Origin: DASXKD01 sp963734725
GTDB taxonomy: Bacteria > Actinomycetota > Actinomycetes > Streptosporangiales > Streptosporangiaceae
Reading direction: 5' to 3'
Assembly (NCBI GenBank): GCA_963734725.1
Contig: CAVTIX010000009.1
Span: forward strand, 1 to 64,000
DNA: 64,000 nt
This document shows, in pieces, positions 54,701 through 62,621 of the stretch (positions are counted from its first letter, which is position 1; every line of letters starts with the position of its first letter). The notes under the pieces are model-generated. The model was given only the letters and a program-made list of their open reading frames with translations, made no database searches and was not told the origin of the DNA. A program made the translations under genes and the position numbers.

Positions 54701-54814
54701 GTCACGCGCCTGCGCTCTGCCGCCGGCCTGGCGTCGGCGCACGGCAGCGTCGCGCTGCTCCGGCGCTGCGAGCGTGACCTCCGCACCCGGGGCGTTCGCC
54801 TGTCCGCTTCGTAA
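51725..54814 (+). pseudogene. BTAD-domain ATPase regulator (AfsR/SARP-like), two frameshifts
   Basis: From a GTG at 51725 the protein begins with a short N-terminal DNA-binding-like part (LFWPDSTDAQALTNLRRELH), then a BTAD helical domain (residues 90-250; ELGVVPDPATQRAFQRLMA). An AAA ATPase follows, with the P-loop at about residue 298 (RGGAGVGKTRLV) and Walker B LLVLDNLQW. The frame changes near 53368 and again near 54118; the rest is TPR-like helices (RALAFYQRAAEIAASRFAHA, DALASADRAISTARAIQDP). Correcting two one-base slips gives about 1030 residues, the family size. Such proteins activate specialised-metabolite or nearby genes. A BBE flavoprotein gene follows directly and may be its target. 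Confidence 0.8.
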
Positions 54815-54919
54815 CGTTCTCCCGACGAAGTGGCGGTCGCACCCGCTCGCGAACGCTGCGCGAACGCGGCGGCTTCTACCTTCGGTTGCAGATTCACTGG
54901 ACAACTGAAGGGCCTGCAC

Positions 54920-56332
54920 ATGACTAGCTCAGCCATTGCCACTGCACCGTATGAGGATCTGGCCGCCGCCGTGCGCGGGAGCCTGATCCTGCCCGGGGAT
55001 CCCGAATATGACCAGGCACGCGCCGTCTACAACGGCATGGTCGACAAACGCCCGGCCGCCATCGCGCGCTGCCGCGATGTCGCCGACGTCATCACCTGCG
55101 TGCGGTTCGCGCGCGAGCACGGCGTCGAGATCGCCGTCCGCAGTGGCGGCCACAGCGCCGCCGGCCTTGGGGTGTGGGACGACGCCCTGGTCATCGACCT
55201 GTCGCTGCTGCGCAGCACCACGGTCAGCCCGGAGAACCACACCGTCCGCGCCGACGCCGGATGTACCTGGGGCGATGTCGACCACGCGACCGTGGCGTTC
55301 GGCATGGCCACCCCCTCCGGCTTCCTCGGCTCCACCGGCGTGGCCGGTCTGACACTCGGCGGGGGTGTCGGCTACCTCTCGCGGCGCTTCGGCCTGACCG
55401 TCGACAACCTCCTCGCTGCCGACGTGGTCCTCGCGGATGGAACGTTCGTGACGGCCAACGAAAGTTCCCACAGCGACCTGTTCTGGGCCCTGCGCGGCGG
55501 GGGCGGGAACTTCGGCATCGTCACCTCGTTCACGTTCCGCTGCCATGACATCGGTGACCACGGCACGATCATCGGCGGCCCGGTGCTGTACGACTTCGCC
55601 GATACCGCCGGGGTGATGCGCTGGTACCGGGAGCTGCTGCCGTCGCTGCCGGAGGAGCTGAGCGGCTGGATCGGGCTGATCACCATCCCGCCCGCGCCGC
55701 CGTTCCCGGAGGAGCTGTGGGGCCGCAAGTCGTGCGCCATCGTCTGGTGCTACACCGGACCGCACGACCGGGCCGACGAGGTGCTCGAGCCGGTCAGGAC
55801 CTTCGGCTCGCCGCTGGTGGTCGGCCTGCAGCCGATGCCGTTCAACGTGCTGCAGAGCGCGTTCGACGCCCTTTACCCGGCCGGGCTGCAGTGGTACTGG
55901 CGGGCCGACTTTTTCAATGAGATCTCCGATGAGGCGATCGAGGTGCACGTCAAGTACGGCGCGCAGCTGCCGACCGGCCACTCCACCATGCACATGTACC
56001 CCATCGACGGCGCCGCCGCTCGCGTCGCCGAGGAGGCGACGGCCTTCGCCTACCGGGACGGCGGCTGGGCGGGCGTCATCGTGGGCGTCGACCCCGATCC
56101 CGCGAACGCTGGCGTCATCTCGCAGTGGGCGAAGGACTACTGGGAGGCGCTGCACCCGACCTCGGCAGGCGGCGGTTACATCAACTTCATGATGAGCGAA
56201 GGCCAGGAGCGCATCAAAGCCTCCTACCGCGGCAATTACGACCGACTCACCCAGATCAAGCGGCGTTACGACCCGGACAACGCCTTCCACATCAACCAGA
56301 ACATCGAGCCCGACAGCGGGCCCAACCCGTAG
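54920..56332 (+). CDS. FAD-linked oxidoreductase, berberine-bridge-enzyme type
   Basis: The 470-residue enzyme starts at the ATG at 54920 (GAAGGGCC upstream). The FAD domain has the covalent-flavin histidine in IAVRSGGHSAAGLG, GCTWGDVDHATVAFGMATPS, and GVAGLTLGGGVGYLSRRFGL. The BBE C-terminal domain ends YDPDNAFHINQNI. The second flavin-binding Cys of true BBEs would lie at the GSTGVAG stretch and is missing, so the flavin is probably held by one bond. Members oxidise sugars, alkaloids or polyketide intermediates. There is no signal peptide. It follows a BTAD regulator gene, so a role in specialised metabolism is possible. Confidence 0.88.
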   Translation: MTSSAIATAPYEDLAAAVRGSLILPGDPEYDQARAVYNGMVDKRPAAIARCRDVADVITCVRFAREHGVEIAVRSGGHSAAGLGVWDDALVIDLSLLRSTTVSPENHTVRADAGCTWGDVDHATVAFGMATPSGFLGSTGVAGLTLGGGVGYLSRRFGLTVDNLLAADVVLADGTFVTANESSHSDLFWALRGGGGNFGIVTSFTFRCHDIGDHGTIIGGPVLYDFADTAGVMRWYRELLPSLPEELSGWIGLITIPPAPPFPEELWGRKSCAIVWCYTGPHDRADEVLEPVRTFGSPLVVGLQPMPFNVLQSAFDALYPAGLQWYWRADFFNEISDEAIEVHVKYGAQLPTGHSTMHMYPIDGAAARVAEEATAFAYRDGGWAGVIVGVDPDPANAGVISQWAKDYWEALHPTSAGGGYINFMMSEGQERIKASYRGNYDRLTQIKRRYDPDNAFHINQNIEPDSGPNP

Positions 56333-56413
56333 CGCAGCCACCGCCTGGGCGGACACGCCGCGAGCTGTCCGCCCAGGCCGGCGCCTTGCCGCTTGCGCAG
56401 GCGCCGAGCGAGG

Positions 56414-56710
56414 ATGTCCGTTGTGGCCGCAGCGGACATGCCAGACTTCCTGACCCTCTATGCGTCATCTCAGCCCGGCAAGCCCGCCGTCATCGATGAC
56501 CGGCCGGGCGCGGACGTCGTCGCGTGGACCTACGCTCAGCTCGAGGCGCAGGCGAACCGGCTGGCCAACGTGCTCGCCTCGCTGGGCGTAGGCCCGGGCG
56601 AGAAGGTCATCTGGTGCGGGCCTAACTCGCCGCAGGTGGTCGCGGTCGTCAACGCGACAAGGAAACTCGGGGCGGTCGCTGTTCCGCTGAACTACCGCCT
56701 GACGCCCGAA
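56414..56710 (+). pseudogene. N-terminal fragment of an acyl-CoA ligase
   Basis: From the ATG at 56414 the reading gives MPDFLTLYASSQPGKPAVID, VAWTYAQLEAQANRLANVLA, GVGPGEKVIWCGPNSPQVVA and LGAVAVPLNYRLTPEV: about 100 residues of the AMP-binding domain of a fatty-acid-CoA ligase type enzyme. It is then interrupted by the TnpB element. The reading frame runs without a stop into the TnpB coding sequence. The fragment lacks the ATP-binding TSGTTG loop. Confidence 0.75.
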
Positions 56711-56875
56711 GTCCGTGGACACGTCCGGCATGATCTCCTCGATGCGTGCAAGGTGGCGGGAGCCGGACACGTGCCGGTACTTGGTGAAGGAACCAAGCGA
56801 GCATCAGCACGAAAACATGTGTCTGCCCGTGTCGATGTCCCTGTATTCGGACATGAATTCGAATATGATTTCAGC

Positions 56876-58081
56876 ATGCAGCTCCGATACAACTACCGCT
56901 TAGACGTGCAGCCGCGGCACCGGCTGGCCCTCGGCAAGGCGTTCGGCTGCGCACGGGTAGTGTTCAATGACGGGCTACACATCCGGCAGGAGGCCCACGA
57001 GGCCGGGCTACCTTACGTTACCGACGCGCAGCTCTCGGCCCGGCTGACCGCGGCCAAGGCCATGCCGGAGCAGGCGTGGCTGAACGAGGTGTCCTCGGTC
57101 GTGCTGCAGCAGGCCCTGGCTGACCTGAACACCGCCTACCGGAACTTCTTCGCCTCTCGCGCGGGCAAGCGGAAGGGACCGACGATCGGGCCGCCGAAGT
57201 TCCGGTCCCGCAAGGACAATCGGCAAGCGATCCGGTTCACGGCGAACGCCCGGTTCAAGGTGCTGGCGAACCGGAAGCTGAGGCTGCCGAAGATCGGCGA
57301 CGTGCCCGTGCGGTGGTCGCGGCCGCTGCCGTCCGAGCCGTCCAGCGTGACCGTGATCAGGGACTCAGCGGGCCGGTACTTCGCCAGCTTCGTCATCGAC
57401 ACCGGGCCGGGCACACTTCCCGAGGCCGAACCCGCGGTCGGAATTGACCTTGGGCTGACGCACTTCGCCGTCTTGTCCGACGGGCGGAAGATCATCGCAC
57501 CGCTGTTTTTGCGCCGGGCGGAGAAGAACCTCCAGCGTCGGCAGCGGGAGTTGTCGCGCAAGCAGCAAGGCTCCCGTAACCGGGACAAGGCGAGAGTCAA
57601 GGTGGCCCGCGCGCACGCCCGGGTGGCGGATGCCCGGCGGGACTTTCATCACCAGCTGTCCACGGCGCTGATCCGCGAGCACCAAGCGGTCGCCGTCGAG
57701 GACCTAGCGGTGAACGGTCTCGCCCGGACCTGGCTGGCGAAGTCGGTCCACGACGCCGGCTGGGCGACGTTTGTGCGCATGCTGGAGTACAAGGCCCGGC
57801 TGCATGGCCGGGAGTTTCACCGGATCGGCCGGTTCACCCCGACCTCGCAGGTCTGCTCAGCCTGCGGGGTGAAGGATGGCCCGAAGCCGCTGCACGTCCG
57901 CACCTGGCGGTGCCTGTCGTGCGGGGCGTGGCTGGACCGGGATGTGAACGCGGCGGTGAACGTCGCGAAGGCCGCCGGGCTGGCGGTGACGGCCTGCCGA
58001 GCACAGGTAAGACCGGACCTGGTTCCGGCGCAGTGCGAGGAAGCAGGAACCCACCCGAAGTCACGGCCGGAGGCGGTGTGA
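56876..58081 (+). CDS. TnpB RNA-guided nuclease
   Basis: This 401-residue protein starts at an ATG in an AT-richer stretch. The RuvC triad is D191 in AVGIDLGLTHFAVL, E275 in VAVEDLAVNGLART and D356 in LDRDVNAAVNVAKAAGL. The zinc ribbon is CSACGV...CLSCGA (between E275 and D356). An N-terminal HTH/OrfB_IS605 domain is present (RYNYRLDVQPRHRLALGKAF). The triad positions lie very close to those of ISDra2 TnpB (191, 278, 361). TnpB cuts DNA using a guide from the element's right end. The frame is whole and the motifs are complete, so it may be active. Confidence 0.93.
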   Translation: MQLRYNYRLDVQPRHRLALGKAFGCARVVFNDGLHIRQEAHEAGLPYVTDAQLSARLTAAKAMPEQAWLNEVSSVVLQQALADLNTAYRNFFASRAGKRKGPTIGPPKFRSRKDNRQAIRFTANARFKVLANRKLRLPKIGDVPVRWSRPLPSEPSSVTVIRDSAGRYFASFVIDTGPGTLPEAEPAVGIDLGLTHFAVLSDGRKIIAPLFLRRAEKNLQRRQRELSRKQQGSRNRDKARVKVARAHARVADARRDFHHQLSTALIREHQAVAVEDLAVNGLARTWLAKSVHDAGWATFVRMLEYKARLHGREFHRIGRFTPTSQVCSACGVKDGPKPLHVRTWRCLSCGAWLDRDVNAAVNVAKAAGLAVTACRAQVRPDLVPAQCEEAGTHPKSRPEAV

Positions 58082-58092
58082 CAGACGGGAAT

Positions 58093-58112
58093 CTCCGCCC
58101 TTCAAGGCGGAG
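58093..58112 (+). ncRNA. Right-end hairpin, probable 3' end of the TnpB guide RNA
   Basis: CTCCGCC, the loop CTTCAA and GGCGGAG form a 7-bp hairpin just after the tnpB stop. In IS200/IS605 elements the reRNA (omega RNA) covers the end of tnpB and the right end, and the guide is the flanking DNA. Here the guide would start near 58119 (TACTACATCTGCGACC). Confidence 0.5.
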
Positions 58113-58118
58113 TGGAAG

Positions 58119-58464
58119 TCAATACTACATCTGCGACCACGACATGATCATCTCCGGCGGCATGAACATCTACCCCGCCGAGGTCGCGGCCGCCCAGGAG
58201 CAGCATCCGGGCATCTTCGACGTCGGGGTCTTCGGGATTCCGTCCGAGCAATGGGGTGAGCAGGGGCGCGCTACCGTGGTGCTCGCGCCGGGGGCGTCGC
58301 TGTCGGAGGCGGACGTGATCAGTTACGCGCGGACGCACCTGGGCGGGTGCAAGTGTCCCCGCTCGGTATCGTTCGTCGGCGAGCTCCCGCGCACCGGCTC
58401 GGGCAAGCTGCTCAAGCGGAACTGCGGGCGCCGTACTGGGCCGGTCAGGCAAGGCAGGTCAGCC
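58119..58464 (+). pseudogene. C-terminal fragment of the split acyl-CoA ligase
   Basis: After the TnpB element the ligase resumes: YYICDHDMIISGGMNIYPAE, FDVGVFGIPSEQWGEQGRAT and VGELPRTGSGKLLKR. This covers the C-terminal swinging domain with the catalytic Lys near the end (GKLLKR). Near 58411 one G appears to be missing. In the shifted frame LRAPYWAGQARQV, the expected ending, follows. In the unshifted frame the reading runs on into the GH20 gene. It is a relic. Confidence 0.7.
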
Positions 58465-58491
58465 GACCCCGGGAGAGGGGCGCCGCGCGAG

Positions 58492-60072
58492 ATGAGCCAC
58501 CCAGTGATACCGGCCCCGGCCCGGTTCGACGGCACTGGGGGCCGGTTCGCACTCCGGCCGGGGATGGCGATCGGTTACACCGCCCCCGCCGTGGCAGCGC
58601 TCGTTGATCGGTTCTGCTCGGAGGTCGCGCGGCGCACGGGGCTGGGCCTGGCCCCGCTGGCTGGCGGCGCGGGACCTGGCGAGGCGCCGGTCCGGATCGA
58701 GCTTGTGGCCGGGGACGAGCTCCGCGTGCTCCCCGCGCCGCTGGGCATCGCGCCGGAGGGCGGCGGCCCGCCCGACGAGCGGCACTCGCTGGCAGTCGAT
58801 GCCAGTGAGGTCGTGCTGCGCGCGGTGGAACCGGCCGGTGTCGCGCGCGGGCTGACGACGCTCGTCCAGCTCCTGACCGCCGCACCGGACAGCAGTCCCG
58901 GGGAGATCTGGCTGTCGGGCGCGCGGATCCTCGACGCGCCGAGGTACGCCTGGCGCGGCCTGTCGATCGACCTCGCCCGGGCGTTCTTCACCCTCGACGA
59001 GGTCCGGCGGGTGATCGATCTCCTCGCGTTGTACAAGCTCAACGTGCTGCACGTGCACCTGACCGACGACCAGAGCTGGCGCCTGCCCGTCGGGTGGCCG
59101 GGCCAGGGCGCTCCGCCCGGCGCCGCCTGCTACCGCGCCGAAGACCTCCGCGCGCTCGCCGCCTACGCCGCGGACCGCTTCGTCACCGTCGTACCCGAGG
59201 TCGACACGCCCGGCCACACCTCCGCGCTCGTGGACATGCGCCCGGAGCTGAACACCGGCCGGAACACGGCCGGGTTCGAGCTGCCGCCCGGTCGCCTGCA
59301 CCCGGCCGTGTGGCTCGACCCGGAGCTGCCCGCGACGTTCCAAGTGGTGGAGGACGTGCTGGCCGGCGTTGCGGACATCTTCCCGAGCCCGTACCTCCAC
59401 ATCGGCGGTGACGAGCCCCGCGGGATGCCCCACGACCTCTACGCGGCGTACGTGCGCCGGGTGCGGGACGTCGTCCGCGCGATCGGCAGGCGCTCGCTGG
59501 GGTGGCAGGAGTCGGCGCGGGCCGGGCTCGGCGCGGACGACATCATCCAGTACTGGCTCACCGAGATCGCCCTGCCGGCGTCGCTGCCACCCGAGGTCCG
59601 CGCGCAGATGGACGAGGAGCTCGCCATGTCGCGCCGCGACGTGCAGGCCGCGGTGGCGTCCTCGGCGCCGGTGATCGTGTCACCGCTGAGCCACTGCTAC
59701 CTCGACGTGCCGTACGCCGAGCCGTCGGCCGATCCCGGGCAGGCGGACCGGCAGCGCCGCACCGGCCTGCGGGTCTATTCGCCGATGACCGTCGAGGAGT
59801 CGTTCGGCTGGGATCCCGCCGAAGTGCTCGGGCCCGGCCGGGCGGCCCAGGTCGCCGGGGTAGAGGCCGCGATCTGGGCGGAAACCATCACCGACTTCGA
59901 CGACTTGTCATTTCTGCTGTTGCCTCGCCTGCCCGGCGTCGCGCACAAGGCGTGGAGCGGCCCGCAGGCCGCCACCTGGGCCGACCATCGTGATCGCCTC
60001 GCACGGCACGGCCGGCTGTGGGCGCAAGACGACCTCACCTACTTCCGTTCCTCCACGGTGGACTGGCTCTAG
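58492..60072 (+). CDS. GH20 beta-N-acetylhexosaminidase
   Basis: The 526-residue enzyme starts at the ATG at 58492, preceded by GGGAGAGGGG. A GH20b N-terminal domain is followed by the TIM barrel: YAWRGLSIDLARAFFTLDEV, LNVLHVHLTDDQSWRLPVGW, VVPEVDTPGHT, and the catalytic pair D307-E308 in LHIGGDEPRG. The mechanism uses the substrate's N-acetyl group. It would remove GlcNAc or GalNAc from chitin, peptidoglycan or glycoprotein ends. No signal peptide is seen, so it probably works inside the cell on imported sugars. The frame is also open upstream through the ligase fragment. Confidence 0.9.
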   Translation: MSHPVIPAPARFDGTGGRFALRPGMAIGYTAPAVAALVDRFCSEVARRTGLGLAPLAGGAGPGEAPVRIELVAGDELRVLPAPLGIAPEGGGPPDERHSLAVDASEVVLRAVEPAGVARGLTTLVQLLTAAPDSSPGEIWLSGARILDAPRYAWRGLSIDLARAFFTLDEVRRVIDLLALYKLNVLHVHLTDDQSWRLPVGWPGQGAPPGAACYRAEDLRALAAYAADRFVTVVPEVDTPGHTSALVDMRPELNTGRNTAGFELPPGRLHPAVWLDPELPATFQVVEDVLAGVADIFPSPYLHIGGDEPRGMPHDLYAAYVRRVRDVVRAIGRRSLGWQESARAGLGADDIIQYWLTEIALPASLPPEVRAQMDEELAMSRRDVQAAVASSAPVIVSPLSHCYLDVPYAEPSADPGQADRQRRTGLRVYSPMTVEESFGWDPAEVLGPGRAAQVAGVEAAIWAETITDFDDLSFLLLPRLPGVAHKAWSGPQAATWADHRDRLARHGRLWAQDDLTYFRSSTVDWL

Positions 60073-60146
60073 CTACCGACCGCGGGCCAGATTCCTTGAC
60101 AGGCCGTCCCTCGCGATGAGCGCAGGGTCCGCTGGGGCCGCCAGGC

Positions 60147-61475
60147 TCACGCGGTCCAGGCGATGGGCAGCCGCTTGACGCCGCGCTGGAAGTTCGACCT
60201 CAGGTACGCGGGCTGGCCCGCGTACCTGAGGGAGGACGTGCGCGCCAGGACCTCATCGAACAGCGCGCGCATCTGGGTGCGGGCCAGGTGAGCGCCCAGG
60301 CAGAAGTGCGGGCCGTGCCCGAACACCAGGTGCGGGTTGGGGTGGCGGCGGATGTCAAACCGGTCCGGGCCGGTGAAGACAGCCTCGTCGCGGTTGGCCG
60401 ACATGAACGAGACGACCACCTTGTCTCCCGCGCCGATACGCTGACCGCCGAGTTCGCACTCCGCGGTGACCGTCCGGCGGAAGGTCATCACCGGCGTCCA
60501 CCAGCGCAGCATCTCCTCGACCGCGGTCGGCATCAGCGCCGGATCGGCGCGCAGGTCGTCCTGTGCGCCCGCGTGCTCAAGCAGCGCGATACAGGCGCCC
60601 GGCAGGCCGTTGCGCAGGGTCTCGTTCCCGGCCACCGCGAACAGCCAGAACATGTTCTCGAACTCAGCCACCGACACCCGGCCATCGTCGTCGTCCACCT
60701 GTGCCAGCAGGATCGACATCACGTCACCCCCCGGGCGGCGCCGCTTCTCCTGCGCCAGCAAGTGGGCGTAGGCGTAGAGGTCCGGCATCCCCTCCCGGGT
60801 CCGCGGGTCGGGCATCCTGCCATCACTGCCCGGCGCCGGCCGCAGCGCCAGCGCCTGCCTGGCCATGGGCGTGCCTGTGGCTGGGTCGAACTCGGCCGAG
60901 GAGGCGTAGTCCGGGTCCTGGTAGCCGATCACCCGGTTGGACCAGTCGAAGAGCAGCCAGCGGTCCTGGTACGGCACGCCCAGCACGTCGGCCAGCGTGA
61001 GCAGCGGCAGATCCGCGGCCACGTCCTTGGCGAAGTCGCATTCACCGCGCGGGCCGATGAATACCCGGTCGCAAATGGCCCGCGCATGACCGCGGATACG
61101 GTGCTCAAGCTGAGCGACCGCCCGGCGCGTGAACGCGCGGCTCAGCAGCCGCCGCAGCCGGGAGTGATCCGGCGGGTCCATGTTGAGCATCATCTGCCGG
61201 ACATACCCGAGCGCCTGCGGCGTCGCCGGGTCACGGATCTGCGTGGCGCCGCGTGCCGAGGAGAACAACTGCGGCCTGGCCAGCACCGATTCGACATCCG
61301 CGTGCCGCAGCACCAGCCAGAAGCCTGGGCCGGCCGGCCAGCCCAGGACCGGGATCTCGGCCACCCATGCGACCGGGCTCGCTCTTCGCAGCCGGGACAG
61401 CGCCTCGAAGGGCACCCCGTTGACGTAGGTGGCAGGGTCGAAGACGGCCTCAGCGTCGGGTCGGGCACGACTCAC
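60147..61475 (-). CDS. Cytochrome P450
   Basis: From the GTG at 61475 (AAGG upstream) the protein is 442 residues. The haem-binding loop is FGHGPHFCLGAHLAR with the axial Cys near the C-terminus. The I-helix reads WLFAVAGNETLRNGL, where the usual acid-alcohol pair is replaced by E-T, and the K-helix ExxR is EEMLR. This pattern (AGNET, FGxGxHxCLGxHLAR) is typical of the CYP125/CYP142/CYP124 neighbourhood that oxidises steroid or branched lipid side chains. Electron-partner genes are not adjacent, though a ferredoxin reductase lies 1.1 kb away. It is divergent from an alpha/beta hydrolase. Confidence 0.9.
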   Translation of the reverse strand: MSRARPDAEAVFDPATYVNGVPFEALSRLRRASPVAWVAEIPVLGWPAGPGFWLVLRHADVESVLARPQLFSSARGATQIRDPATPQALGYVRQMMLNMDPPDHSRLRRLLSRAFTRRAVAQLEHRIRGHARAICDRVFIGPRGECDFAKDVAADLPLLTLADVLGVPYQDRWLLFDWSNRVIGYQDPDYASSAEFDPATGTPMARQALALRPAPGSDGRMPDPRTREGMPDLYAYAHLLAQEKRRRPGGDVMSILLAQVDDDDGRVSVAEFENMFWLFAVAGNETLRNGLPGACIALLEHAGAQDDLRADPALMPTAVEEMLRWWTPVMTFRRTVTAECELGGQRIGAGDKVVVSFMSANRDEAVFTGPDRFDIRRHPNPHLVFGHGPHFCLGAHLARTQMRALFDEVLARTSSLRYAGQPAYLRSNFQRGVKRLPIAWTA

Positions 61476-61514
61476 CTTGCCCAGGTTAGGGGAGCGCGGT
61501 GGCAGACTGCGGCT

Positions 61515-62267
61515 ATGCAGGCTGGCTTGCGCGTTCAGGAGGGCGGCAGCGGTGAGCCAGTGCTGGTGCTGTTGCACGGCCTTGGCGCTACCGGCGATGT
61601 CTGGCGTGGATGGTGGCCGTTGCTCGCCCAGCGGTGGCCAGGGCGCTGGATAGCGCCCGACCTGCCCGGTCATGGCGGCTCGCCGCCGCTAACCGGGTAT
61701 ACCTTCGACGGCTTCGCCGGCGCGGTCGCCGGCATCGTCCGGCCCGGCGCCCGCGTCGTCGTGCTGGGCCATTCGCTGGGCGGCGTCGTCGGCCTGGCCC
61801 TGGCTAGCGGCAGATTCCCGGTGCGGGTCCAGGCGGTCATCGGCCTGGGGATCAAGGTCGTCTGGACCGATGAGGATCTGCAGCGGGCCCGGGCCGTAGC
61901 CCAGCGCCCGCTGGCCTGGTTCGCCTCGCGTGACGAGGCCGCCGCCCGTTACCTGCGGGTGTCCGGCCTGGGCGGCCTGCTGCCCGCCGATGACCCGGCC
62001 GTGGACGCCGGGCTGCGCGAGCAGGCCGGGCGCTGGCGGCTGGCCATGGATCCGGGGGCCTTCGCGGTCGGGGCGCCCGATATGCCGCAATTGCTGGCCC
62101 GATCGCAGGCTCCGGTGACCCTTGCTCGCGGGGAGCGCGACCCGATGAACACCGATGAGCAGCTAGCCCGGCTGGGCGCCGCGACGGTCACGCTCCCCGG
62201 CCTCGGTCACAACGCCCACGCCGAGAGCCCGGAACTAGCGATCGCCCTCCTCGACGCCTACCGATGA
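61515..62267 (+). CDS. Alpha/beta hydrolase
   Basis: The 250-residue protein shows LLHGLGATGDVWRGWWPLLA with the oxyanion loop, the nucleophile Ser in LGHSLGGVVGLALA, the acid in RGERDPMNTDEQ and the His in PGLGHNAHAES. No signal peptide. It is the general carboxylesterase/lipase-like group, and the substrate is unknown. It is divergent from the P450 gene with only 39 bp between, so the two probably share a control region and may act on the same compound. Confidence 0.87.
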   Translation: MQAGLRVQEGGSGEPVLVLLHGLGATGDVWRGWWPLLAQRWPGRWIAPDLPGHGGSPPLTGYTFDGFAGAVAGIVRPGARVVVLGHSLGGVVGLALASGRFPVRVQAVIGLGIKVVWTDEDLQRARAVAQRPLAWFASRDEAAARYLRVSGLGGLLPADDPAVDAGLREQAGRWRLAMDPGAFAVGAPDMPQLLARSQAPVTLARGERDPMNTDEQLARLGAATVTLPGLGHNAHAESPELAIALLDAYR

Positions 62268-62360
62268 CCCGGGGCCAGGTGGCGGGCCTGCCTGCCGTGA
62301 CGACGGCGGCAAGGCGGTGGCGGGCGCGCGCGGCGGCCGGGCCGATCGAGGGCTGCTTGA

Positions 62361-62621
62361 TCAGGCCGCCCCCGGCTGGCCCAGGCTCGCCATCCCCATG
62401 AGGTCGACGCAGGTCGTGCCCCGTACCTTGACGAAGACCATGACGATGTTGCCGCAGACCCGGCAGCGGGCGACGGTCCCCGGCGCCTGCCGGTAGACGA
62501 CCAGCCCAGCCACCGGCCCCGTGTCGCCGCAGTAGCCGCAGGTGCCGACCACGCCCGTCATCTCGGCGCCGAACACGTCGATCAGCAGGCCGCCGATCGC
62601 GTTGCCGTCTAGTGGCTCCAT
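62361..62621 (-). CDS. DUF6510 family small zinc-ribbon-like protein
   Basis: The 86-residue protein has two Cys pairs, GTCGYCGDTG and ARCRVCGNI, which should bind one zinc ion. It also has the family start MEPLDGNAIGGLL. DUF6510 is a small actinobacterial family; from experience it follows sulfite-oxidase-like and ferredoxin-reductase genes, as here. Its ATG overlaps the stop of the reductase gene by one base (TGATG). Function not known; a small accessory or structural factor for the redox pair is possible. Confidence 0.8.
   Translation of the reverse strand: MEPLDGNAIGGLLIDVFGAEMTGVVGTCGYCGDTGPVAGLVVYRQAPGTVARCRVCGNIVMVFVKVRGTTCVDLMGMASLGQPGAA

Larger units (their letters stand above)
56711..58118 (+). 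mobile_element. IS200/IS605-type TnpB-only element
   Basis: The element splits an acyl-CoA ligase gene. The left boundary is inferred where ligase similarity stops (LTPEV, about 56711). The right boundary is where it resumes (YYICDHDMIISGG), just after GGAAGTCAA at about 58118. GTCCGGC (56724-56730) and GCCGGAC (56762-56768) may be part of a left-end stem, and CTCCGCC/GGCGGAG at 58093-58112 is the right-end hairpin. There is no TnpA gene, so movement would need a transposase in trans. The ligase middle (about 280-300 residues) is missing, so deletion accompanied or followed insertion. Confidence 0.65.

Noticed and set aside
57910..60072. A 720-codon frame joining the TnpB end, ligase tail and GH20 enzyme as one protein
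   Set aside because: The join depends on a missing base near 58411. The GH20 gene has its own ribosome site and ATG at 58492.
60288..61500. Long plus-strand open frame ahead of the alpha/beta hydrolase
   Set aside because: It is antisense to the P450 gene. Only the part after 61515 has hydrolase motifs.
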